8,898 nt of DNA. It comes from Candidatus Lambdaproteobacteria bacterium (GTDB lineage: Bacteria; SAR324; NAC60-12). The notes beneath the pieces were generated by a model. It had not been told where the DNA came from and did not search any database. It worked only from the letters and a program-made list of their open reading frames with translations. A program made the translations under genes and the position numbers. Below are positions 1 through 5,880 of the stretch, one piece after another. Location of the stretch: contig DTUH01000218.1 in the NCBI GenBank assembly GCA_012964265.1, forward strand, positions 1 to 8,898, read 5' to 3'. Numbering within the stretch: the stretch's first letter is position 1; the number at the start of each line of letters is the position of its first letter.

Positions 1-77
1 TTGTACTGATGCTGCTCCAGGCAGTTGCTGTTTTATTTAGAGACATAGCAACATCCAGGGGGGAGGAAATAGCATGA
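1..77 (+). CDS. dctQ: TRAP transporter small permease DctQ, C-terminal end only
   Basis: Reading from base 3, the last 24 codons of an open frame end at TGA 75-77. The peptide ends in a hydrophobic stretch (VLMLLQAVAVLFRDIA) followed by a short charged tail, the usual ending of the fourth membrane helix of DctQ-type small permeases. The stop overlaps the dctM start in an ATGA arrangement, which implies translational coupling. DctQ pairs with DctM in the inner membrane to form the Na+-driven permease served by a periplasmic DctP binding protein. The identification rests mostly on its position directly before dctM; the visible peptide alone would be too short. The rest of the gene, and probably dctP, lies off the left edge. 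Confidence 0.7.
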   Translation, partial: VLMLLQAVAVLFRDIATSRGEEIA

Positions 78-1399
78 GTTACGAAATGATCGCCCTCTTG
101 ATGTTTTCATCAATGATGGTCATGCTGCTCACAGGTCAGCGCGTTTTTGGAGCAATTGGTTTTGTCGGTGCTGTATTTTCCCTCTTTTTATGGGGAGACG
201 GAGGCTCAGAAATGCCTTTTAATGCGGCATTCGTGCTGATGAACTGGTATCCGCTTATGACCCTGCCCTTGTTTATTTTCATGGGCTACATGCTTTCTGA
301 GTCCGGAATTGCCGGTGACCTTTATCGAATGTTCCATGTTTGGATGGGACCGCTCAACGGAGGATTGGCCATTGGAACAGTGATTCTAATGGTTGCTATT
401 TCAGCAATGAATGGTTTGAGCGTAGCCGGAATGGCCGTAGGAGCAAGTATCGCGCTTCCGGAAATGCTTAAGCGCGGTTATAATAAAGTCATGGTAACAG
501 GGGTTATTCAAGCCGGAAGTTCGCTTGGTATAATGATCCCTCCCAGTGTAGTACTGGTTCTCTATGGTATGATTGCCCGCCAACCTGTGGGACAACTCTG
601 GCTGGCAGGAGTATTTCCGGGACTGCTTTTAGCTGGTCTGTTTATCATCTACATTACAATTCGCTGCAAACTTCAGCCTCATTTGGGGCCGGCTCTTCCA
701 GTGGAAGAACGCCGAGAAATCAGTTGGAGTGAAAAATTCAGTCTATTACGAGCCGGCATTTTACCTTTAGTCATTATTTTTTCAATGACAGGACTCTTCA
801 TGCTGGGTGTAACCAGCCTTGTTGAAAGCTCTGCTGTTGGTGCAGGTGCAGCTACACTTGCGGCTTTATTCAAAGGTCGGTTGACCCGTAAGGTTTTGGA
901 TGACACTCTGCACAAGTCGTTAAGCGTGAGCTGCATGTTCATGTGGGTCATTTTGGCGGCACTTTGTTTTGGTGCTGTCTTTGATGGACTCGGAGCTGTA
1001 CATGCAATAGAATCCCTTTTTCTGGAGCAGTGGAATTTGTCTCCATGGGGAGTTCTGATTATGATGCAACTGTCATATATAATTATGGGCATGTTTTTGG
1101 ATGACACTGCTATGCTTGTTATCGTGGCTCCACTCTATGTGCCTCTGGTCATCAGTCTCGGATTCAATCCAATTTGGTATGGTGTTTTATACACTGTCAC
1201 TTGTCAAATTGCTTACATGACACCACCGTTCGGATACAACCTGTTTTTGATGCGGGCCATGGCACCGAAAGAAATTACATTGGTTGACATTTATCGTTCT
1301 ATTATTCCATTTGTGCTGATAATGACGCTGGGTCTGGCCTTGATCATGCTCTACCCCCAAATTGCTTTGTGGCTGCCGAATCTAATTTACGGGAAGTGA
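74..1399 (+). CDS. dctM: TRAP transporter large permease DctM
   Basis: This 441-residue protein is the full usual length for the DctM/SiaM large subunit, which carries the solute and Na+ through the inner membrane. It is hydrophobic throughout, with about a dozen membrane segments. Family marks include the first hairpin motif GIMIPPSVVLVLYG (about residues 152-165), VESSAVGAGAA (250-260), the acidic FLDDTAMLVIVAP segment (341-353) and the second hairpin motif MTPPFGYNLFLMRAMAP (382-398). The start is supported by a strong GGAGG at 62-66, seven bases before the ATG, and by overlap with the dctQ stop. TRAP systems import organic acids, sugar acids, ectoines, amino acids and similar solutes; the permease alone does not reveal the substrate. 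The downstream ligase and dehydrogenase suggest that the solute is processed by the neighbouring genes. Family assignment is secure. Confidence 0.95.
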   Translation: MSYEMIALLMFSSMMVMLLTGQRVFGAIGFVGAVFSLFLWGDGGSEMPFNAAFVLMNWYPLMTLPLFIFMGYMLSESGIAGDLYRMFHVWMGPLNGGLAIGTVILMVAISAMNGLSVAGMAVGASIALPEMLKRGYNKVMVTGVIQAGSSLGIMIPPSVVLVLYGMIARQPVGQLWLAGVFPGLLLAGLFIIYITIRCKLQPHLGPALPVEERREISWSEKFSLLRAGILPLVIIFSMTGLFMLGVTSLVESSAVGAGAATLAALFKGRLTRKVLDDTLHKSLSVSCMFMWVILAALCFGAVFDGLGAVHAIESLFLEQWNLSPWGVLIMMQLSYIIMGMFLDDTAMLVIVAPLYVPLVISLGFNPIWYGVLYTVTCQIAYMTPPFGYNLFLMRAMAPKEITLVDIYRSIIPFVLIMTLGLALIMLYPQIALWLPNLIYGK

Positions 1400-1417
1400 G
1401 CAGAAATTAAAATAATA

Positions 1418-1445
1418 TTGACATTTCTCTCAAAACACATATAAT
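1418..1445 (+). promoter_or_regulatory. Sigma-70 type promoter of the vapBC pair
   Basis: A perfect -35 box TTGACA (1418-1423) and a perfect -10 box TATAAT (1440-1445) are separated by 16 bp, in an AT-rich spacer between dctM and the antitoxin gene. Transcription would start near 1452, about 22 bases before the antitoxin ATG. It gives the toxin-antitoxin pair its own promoter, independent of the dct operon. A promoter this close to consensus would need repression, which fits autoregulation by the antitoxin. Confidence 0.8.
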
Positions 1446-1456
1446 TCCACATATAA
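1436..1456 (+). promoter_or_regulatory. Candidate antitoxin operator: two CACATATAA direct repeats
   Basis: The nonamer CACATATAA occurs at 1436-1444 and again at 1448-1456, with a 12-bp period. The first copy overlaps the -10 box and the second covers the likely transcription start. Ribbon-helix-helix antitoxins commonly bind as tandem dimers to sites about one helical turn apart over their own promoter, so position and spacing suit autorepression. Binding is inferred; the AT-rich context makes chance repetition possible. Confidence 0.45.
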
Positions 1457-1473
1457 ATAATAATAGAGGAAAT

Positions 1474-1704
1474 ATGGGACAGGTTACTATTTATCTGGAA
1501 GATGAAGTAGACGTTAAAATGCGTACAGCGGCAAAGGCGATGCATCTATCTCAAAGTAAGTGGATCGCAAATTTAATAAAAGAAAAAATCGTAGAGGAGT
1601 GGCCGGTTTCGGTCAAAAATCTTGCAGGGGCTTGGAAAGATTTTCCAAGTTTGGAAGATATCAGGAGTTTTCATAGTACTGACTCCAACCGTGAAAGTTG
1701 GTGA
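1474..1704 (+). CDS. vapB: Ribbon-helix-helix (CopG-like) antitoxin, VapB-type
   Basis: This is a 76-residue protein. Residues 3-8 (QVTIYL) fit the DNA-contacting beta strand of ribbon-helix-helix proteins and are followed by two helices (about 9-23 and 26-40, the second LSQSKWIANLIKEKI). The tail carries the LAGAWKDFPSLEDIR segment (about 50-64) seen in antitoxins that pair with PIN-domain toxins; this part would wrap the toxin and block its active site. The start is supported by AGAGGA at 1465-1470. The stop TGA 1702-1704 overlaps the toxin ATG, as expected for a co-translated pair. The protein probably represses its own promoter alone or with the toxin. The antitoxin role is secure from context; the symbol is generic. 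Confidence 0.88.
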   Translation: MGQVTIYLEDEVDVKMRTAAKAMHLSQSKWIANLIKEKIVEEWPVSVKNLAGAWKDFPSLEDIRSFHSTDSNRESW

Positions 1705-2096
1705 TGTACGTTTTAGACACCAACACGTTGATTTACTATTTCAAAGAAACAGGGAATGTTGCTCAAAATCTTTTTAGTAAACCTCCAAAAGATATAGGAA
1801 TTCCAGCAATCTCATTATTTGAACTGGAAGTCGGCATCGCAAAATCCCTAGCTCCCAGGAAAAGGACTCAGCAGTTGCGTGAAATGACTTCATTGGTCAA
1901 CATCATCCCGTTTGGTGATAGAGAGGCAAAGGTTTCTGCTGCAATTCGTGTCAAACTTGAAAAGCAGGGAACACCTATAGGCCCCTATGACTTGTTGATA
2001 GGAGGAACAGCACTTGCCCACCAGGCGATTTTAGTCACTCACAATACCGTAGAGTTTGAGAGAATTGAAAATCTGCGCATTGAGGATTGGTATTAA
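1704..2096 (+). CDS. vapC: PIN-domain ribonuclease toxin, VapC-type
   Basis: From the ATG at 1704 this is a 130-residue protein, the usual size for VapC toxins, which cut specific RNAs (often initiator tRNA or rRNA loops) with Mg2+ held by acidic residues. The acidic set is visible: D5 in the opening LDTNTLIYY, E40 in SLFELEVGI, and D96 in GPYDLLIGGTALA. The closing LVTHNTVEFERIENLRIEDW (about 110-129) matches the VapC/MvpT branch, with Asn where other PIN domains have a fourth Asp. In-frame TTG 1698 and GTG 1701 codons lie just upstream, but ATG 1704 gives the tight TGATG overlap with the antitoxin and places the first strand as in relatives. No separate strong ribosome site is seen, so translation is probably coupled. 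All catalytic residues are present, so the toxin looks functional. Confidence 0.9.
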   Translation: MYVLDTNTLIYYFKETGNVAQNLFSKPPKDIGIPAISLFELEVGIAKSLAPRKRTQQLREMTSLVNIIPFGDREAKVSAAIRVKLEKQGTPIGPYDLLIGGTALAHQAILVTHNTVEFERIENLRIEDWY

Positions 2097-2157
2097 CACT
2101 ATTTTGGACAAGCAGAAACCACGGATTGGGAATTAAAACGATATTTTGAAATAATTT
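2097..2157 (+). pseudogene. Relic of the 3' end of a glutamine-synthetase-family gene
   Basis: Read in the frame of 2097, this spacer gives HYFGQAETTDWELKRYFE, which aligns with the end of the complete ligase downstream (FESAVTDWELKRYFERI). Bases 2121-2151 match 3512-3542 exactly, and one mismatch later the identity continues to 2157. Upstream of 2121 the similarity continues in weaker form (TTTTG then GCAG, with one extra codon), so this is a diverged paralog rather than a simple copied 31-mer. No start codon or body of the gene remains: the frame begins immediately after the vapC stop. The relic lacks the normal stop and runs on to TGA 2175-2177, which overlaps the ATG of the next gene. The likely history is a tandem pair of ligase genes whose first member was replaced or deleted when vapBC arrived. 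Confidence 0.65.
2121..2151 (+). repeat. 31-bp direct repeat, copy 1 (before the ligase gene)
   Basis: Identical over 31 bases to 3512-3542. It begins ACGGATTGGGAATTAAAACG and encodes TDWELKRYFE in both copies. The two copies lie 1391 bp apart and bracket the glutamine-synthetase-family gene, so homologous recombination between them could remove or duplicate it. Confidence 0.9.
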
Positions 2158-2173
2158 TTTGCAGAGAAACCAC

Positions 2174-3550
2174 ATGAAAGTTTACGGAATGTTGACGGTG
2201 GAAGAACTTCGGAAACAAGTCGAAACCGGAGACATCGATACTGTTATCGTTGTCTTTACAGACTTGTACGGGCGCTTTATGGGCAAACGTTTTGACGCAG
2301 AGTTCTTTCTGGAAGATGCTGTTGAAAACGGAACCCACTGTTGTGATTATCTGGTAACAGTCGACATGGAAATGGAACCAGTTTCCGGATATGAATATAC
2401 CAATTGGGAACGCGGGTACGGAGATTTTCATTTGGTACCTGATTTCAATACCTTGCGCAAAGTAAGTTGGCTGGAGCGCAGTGCGATGGTTCTCTGTGAC
2501 GTTAGAGAAAATGAGACGCATGAATTAACCGAAGTTGCTCCCCGTTCAATGCTCAGGAAACAGGTAGATTCTGCAAATGAGCTCGGATTCACAGCCAAAG
2601 CCGGTTCTGAACTGGAATATTTTATCTTCCAGAATTCTTTCCAGGATGCAGCCGAAAACGGTTACACACAGTTAAAACCTGCCGGATGGTATGTTGAAGA
2701 TTACCATTCCCTGCAGGGCACAAGAGAAGAGCATTTTAACGGAGCAGTGAGAAGACATCTGCGTGATTCCGGAATTCCTGTCGAAAATTCAAAAGGCGAA
2801 GCAGCCCTGGGTCAACATGAATTGAACGTACGCTATGCCGAAGTCTTAACGATGGCTGACCGTCATGCACTCTACAAACAGTGTCTCAAAGAAGTCGCCG
2901 ATCAGCAGGAAATCAGTGTGACTTTCATGGCCAAGTACAAAGATGGTCAACCGGGTTCGAGTTGTCACATTCATCTAAGTTTATGGGAAAATGATAAAAA
3001 TGCATTTCCAGGAAATTTAACTGAAGGACCAATTAAATGTTCCGAAACTTTCCGCTGGTTTCTTGGAGGTTGGATTAAATACATGCCGGAGCTGATGGTC
3101 TTTTATGCACCAACGATCAACTCATATAAACGGTATGAAGCGAAGTCCTGGGCTCCGACTCGGATGGCATGGTGTCACGACAACCGTACCGCCGGATTTC
3201 GAGTTGTTGGACAGGGTCCAAGTCTAAGAATTGAATGCCGAATTCCAGGAGCAGATTGTAATCCGTATCTTGTTTATACAGCAGCAATGGCTTCCGGACT
3301 CGATGGAATCCGCAACAAAACCGAACCGCCACCGATGTTTGAAGGTGATGTTTATTCGGCAGAAGAACTTCCTGAAGTTCCAAAATCACTTCGTGAAGCA
3401 TTGGTTTTGTTTGAGCAAAGCGAATTTGCTAAAACAACCTTTGGCAATGCAGTGCATCAGCACTACATCCATTTTTACCGTACCGAGGTTGAAGCTTTTG
3501 AATCCGCAGTAACGGATTGGGAATTAAAACGATATTTTGAAAGAATTTAA
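2174..3550 (+). CDS. Glutamine-synthetase-family ligase (probable gamma-glutamyl-amide synthetase)
   Basis: From ATG 2174 this is a 458-residue protein of the glutamine synthetase fold, which joins glutamate to ammonia or an amine using ATP. The N-terminal beta-grasp part (about 10-95) includes FTDLYGRFMGKR. The catalytic part shows the metal ligands GSELEYF (E146, E148), GEAALGQHEL (E209, E216), the histidine loop SSCHIHLS (about 263-270), NRTAGFR (about 337-343) and RIECRIPGADCNPYL (about 352-366). The adenylylation tyrosine region of housekeeping GlnA is not recognisable. Length and motifs suit the catabolic branch that includes PuuA (gamma-glutamylputrescine) and IpuC (gamma-glutamylisopropylamide), so the acceptor is probably an amine rather than ammonia; the amine cannot be named. 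A TTG lies at 2159 and another ATG at 2189. ATG 2174 is chosen, although its ribosome site (AGAGA) is weak. The SDR follows after 21 bp. Confidence 0.85.
   Translation: MKVYGMLTVEELRKQVETGDIDTVIVVFTDLYGRFMGKRFDAEFFLEDAVENGTHCCDYLVTVDMEMEPVSGYEYTNWERGYGDFHLVPDFNTLRKVSWLERSAMVLCDVRENETHELTEVAPRSMLRKQVDSANELGFTAKAGSELEYFIFQNSFQDAAENGYTQLKPAGWYVEDYHSLQGTREEHFNGAVRRHLRDSGIPVENSKGEAALGQHELNVRYAEVLTMADRHALYKQCLKEVADQQEISVTFMAKYKDGQPGSSCHIHLSLWENDKNAFPGNLTEGPIKCSETFRWFLGGWIKYMPELMVFYAPTINSYKRYEAKSWAPTRMAWCHDNRTAGFRVVGQGPSLRIECRIPGADCNPYLVYTAAMASGLDGIRNKTEPPPMFEGDVYSAEELPEVPKSLREALVLFEQSEFAKTTFGNAVHQHYIHFYRTEVEAFESAVTDWELKRYFERI
3512..3542 (+). repeat. 31-bp direct repeat, copy 2 (3' end of the ligase gene)
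   Basis: This is the partner of 2121-2151, lying inside the last codons of the intact ligase gene, where it encodes TDWELKRYFE just before the final Arg-Ile and TAA. Being in an intact coding sequence, it is the functional version of the repeated segment. Confidence 0.9.
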
Positions 3551-3571
3551 ATTAATTACAGGAGAATAAAA

Positions 3572-4345
3572 ATGCGATTAGAAAACAAAGTTGCCCTCAT
3601 CACGGGTGCAGCAAGTGGAATCGGGAAAGAGGCTTCTTTATTATTTGCAAAAGAAGGTGCAAAAATTGTGGCTGTTGACGTTAACGATGCTGAAGGAGAA
3701 AAAACAGTTTCAGAAATTAAATCTGCTGGAGGCGAAGCGATTTATGCCCATGCTGATATTTCGAAAGCAGCAGACTGCGAATCTATGGTAAAGGCTGCAG
3801 AAGATCAATTTGGCAAACTGAATGTGATGTTTAACAATGCCGGAATCATGGACAGCCGCGATGACAATGCACTCGTGACCGAAGAGGAGGTTTGGGATTT
3901 AACGATGGCTATCAATTTAAAAGGCGTCTTCCTTGGCTGTAAATACGGAATTGCCGCGATGCAGCGCGCAGGTGGAGGATCTATCATAAATACCGCATCT
4001 TTCGTGGGGCTGATGGGAGCGGCAACTCCACAGGTAGCGTACACCGCCAGCAAAGGCGGAGTGATTTCCTTGACTCGTGAATTGTCAGTAATTCATGCTC
4101 GTGAAAACATCCGGGTCAATGCGCTTTGTCCGGGACCTTTGCGGACAGAGTTGCTGATGAAATTTCTCGATACTGAAGCCAAAAAACAAAAGCGGTTGGT
4201 TCATATTCCCATGGGACGTTTCGGTGAAGCAAAGGAAATGGCGCAGGCCGCTTTGTACCTGGCTTCGGATGAATCCTCCTATACAACCGGAACTGAATTT
4301 GTGGTAGATGGCGGCATCACTTCAGCTTACGTGACTCCGGAATGA
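3572..4345 (+). CDS. Short-chain dehydrogenase/reductase (SDR)
   Basis: This 257-residue protein is a classical SDR, which oxidises an alcohol or reduces a carbonyl with NAD(P) in the cytoplasm. Visible motifs in order: TGAASGIG cofactor loop (11-18), Asp36 at the end of the second strand (favouring NAD over NADP), NNAG (88-91), Asn115 in the helix-4 motif, Ser143 of the active site, YTASK (Tyr157 and Lys161), and the CPGPLRTE segment (186-193) after strand 6. The C-terminal TGTEFVVDGG is typical. All four members of the Asn-Ser-Tyr-Lys tetrad are present. AGGAG at 3560-3564 sits seven bases before the ATG. The gene lies 21 bp after the ligase and probably shares its transcript. It may act on an aldehyde or alcohol intermediate of the same pathway; 3-oxoacyl-ACP reductase annotation by similarity would be unsafe. 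Substrate unknown. Confidence 0.92.
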   Translation: MRLENKVALITGAASGIGKEASLLFAKEGAKIVAVDVNDAEGEKTVSEIKSAGGEAIYAHADISKAADCESMVKAAEDQFGKLNVMFNNAGIMDSRDDNALVTEEEVWDLTMAINLKGVFLGCKYGIAAMQRAGGGSIINTASFVGLMGAATPQVAYTASKGGVISLTRELSVIHARENIRVNALCPGPLRTELLMKFLDTEAKKQKRLVHIPMGRFGEAKEMAQAALYLASDESSYTTGTEFVVDGGITSAYVTPE

Positions 4346-4354
4346 GTTTTTCCA

Positions 4355-5863
4355 TCATTCTCCCCACTTAGCTTTTACTGCCTCGCGATCCATTACATCC
4401 TTTTCGTGAGGTAGTTCTTCCACAAAAATTACTTTTCTTGGTTTCTTAAATCCGGCAATCTGTCCGCCGACATGGTCTCGCACTTCTTCTACAGAAAGCT
4501 TAGATCCTTCCTTGAGTACACAGACCGCTTTTACAGCTTCACCCCAGGTTTTATCCGGAACACCAATTACGCAGCAGTTGATAATTTCAGCATGCTTCAG
4601 CAAAACCGATTCCACTTCTCCCGGATAGACATTTTCACCACCGGTTTTAATTAATTCTTTTTCCGCTTTACGTTTGACGTACCACAGGTAACCATCTTTA
4701 TCAAACCGTCCAATGTCTCCGGTGTGGTGCCAACCATTACGCTGTGCATAGGCTGTCGCTTCGGGCCTATCCCAGTATTCGAGAAAAATATTTTCGCCCC
4801 GCACCACAATTTCGCCCTCTTCCCCGGTTGGTACTGGTTCATCGACTTCATTTACAATTGCAACAGAGTTAATCAAAGTCGCTCTTCCGGAAGACCCCGT
4901 ACGTTCAGCAGCCGGAGAAGCGGTCACAAAAGCCGTGGTTTCTGCTTGTCCAAAACCTGTCCAAAATACAGCAGCGGTTTCATCATGCAGTCGCTGAATA
5001 TTCTGCGGCCCTTCCAATCCGTATACCACCTTTAAACTTTCCAATCCTGAATCCATTTCTTTTGCAGCATCCAGTATGCGTTCCAGCACCGGCGGAAACG
5101 AACCGAAATATGTCAATTTTTCCACATCAATCAATTGCACCGCAAGTTTATTATCAAATTGTTTTAGTAAAACATTTTTCCCGCCACTGATGAAAGTCGC
5201 CCAGGAAGAAGTCAGTCCCATTACGTGAAAAATTGGCAGTGCCGCCAAATGCCCTTTGATCGCTTCACGTCCAAAATGCTGAAGATGAACAGCTGCAGAA
5301 GCAAGCACATTACGTTGACTGAGCAAGGCTCCTTTAGGAATGCCGTCCACTGCTGCAGTTGGAATAATCAACCAACCTTCATCCACCCCTGGTTGGGGCT
5401 TAATGAGCGGAGAAGGATCTTCATCGATAAACTGGTCAAAAGAAGTCGATAGTATTGAAGCTTCATCTATGCTGTACAACTGACGTGCGGGAAGTAAATC
5501 ACGTAGTGCTTCCGCTTGCTGCTCGTAACTCGTTTGAAAGAGCAAAGCTTTAGGTTTTGTATTTTCAAGCACCATACGCATTTCATCAGCACTTGTACGG
5601 GTATTCAAACAAACTGCAATTAGCCCGATACGCGTACAGGCAGCCAAAAGCAACGCATATTCGGCGCAATTATTTAAGAGCACCGCAATCCTGTCTCCTT
5701 TCTCGAAACCCATATTCCGCAGTCCGCGTGCCAGACAATTTACGTGAAGCGGAACATCGGCAAAAGTGAGACGTAATTCACCTGAGACCAGTGCTGTTTC
5801 ATTGGGAAAACTCTGGGCATTACTTACAATACAATCATAAATCGAGTGTTCTCGTATAGCCAT
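4355..5863 (-). CDS. AMP-dependent acyl-CoA synthetase/ligase family protein with altered core motifs
   Basis: This 502-residue protein belongs to the ANL adenylating superfamily, which activates a carboxylate as acyl-AMP and usually transfers it to CoA. Recognisable parts: LTFADV (32-37), GFGQAETT (303-310, the YGxTE core), TGDIGRFDKDGYLWYVKRK (381-399) with the ATP-ribose Asp383, and TGGENVYPGEVE (407-418) at the hinge into the small domain. Two core motifs are abnormal. The phosphate loop, normally TSGTTGxPKG, reads TAAVDGIPKG (169-178). The C-terminal motif, normally LPRTxxGKIDR, reads LPHEKDVMDR (484-493), with no Lys at the expected catalytic place. From memory, similar TAAV-type loops recur in a subgroup of family members, so this may be a subfamily trait and not decay. 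AAGGA (5868-5872, minus strand) precedes the ATG. The gene follows mpl by 17 bp. Substrate unknown. Confidence 0.85.
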   Translation of the reverse strand: MAIREHSIYDCIVSNAQSFPNETALVSGELRLTFADVPLHVNCLARGLRNMGFEKGDRIAVLLNNCAEYALLLAACTRIGLIAVCLNTRTSADEMRMVLENTKPKALLFQTSYEQQAEALRDLLPARQLYSIDEASILSTSFDQFIDEDPSPLIKPQPGVDEGWLIIPTAAVDGIPKGALLSQRNVLASAAVHLQHFGREAIKGHLAALPIFHVMGLTSSWATFISGGKNVLLKQFDNKLAVQLIDVEKLTYFGSFPPVLERILDAAKEMDSGLESLKVVYGLEGPQNIQRLHDETAAVFWTGFGQAETTAFVTASPAAERTGSSGRATLINSVAIVNEVDEPVPTGEEGEIVVRGENIFLEYWDRPEATAYAQRNGWHHTGDIGRFDKDGYLWYVKRKAEKELIKTGGENVYPGEVESVLLKHAEIINCCVIGVPDKTWGEAVKAVCVLKEGSKLSVEEVRDHVGGQIAGFKKPRKVIFVEELPHEKDVMDREAVKAKWGE

Positions 5864-5880
5864 TTTGTCCTTTTAAACTG

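Noticed and set aside
679..1107. 142-codon open frame on the minus strand
   Set aside because: It lies wholly inside dctM, has no family resemblance, and is a shadow of that gene.
2104..2155. Promoter for the ligase gene in the spacer after vapC
   Set aside because: TTGGAC-like and TTGGGA-like -35 candidates have no acceptable -10 box at 16-18 bp.
2159..2173. TTG start for the ligase at 2159
   Set aside because: It lies in the T-rich tail of the relic without a ribosome site, and the ATG at 2174 or 2189 agrees better with family starts.
2099..2521. 140-codon open frame on the minus strand
   Set aside because: It is antisense to the ligase gene, with no ribosome site and no recognisable domain.
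2121..3542. Repeats as att sites of an integrative element
   Set aside because: The enclosed segment holds only the ligase gene, with no integrase or mobility gene, and the repeat is explained by paralogous coding sequence.
4346..4354. Shared bidirectional terminator between the convergent SDR and adenylating-enzyme genes
   Set aside because: The 9-bp gap and adjoining codons show no GC-rich hairpin with a T-run on either strand.
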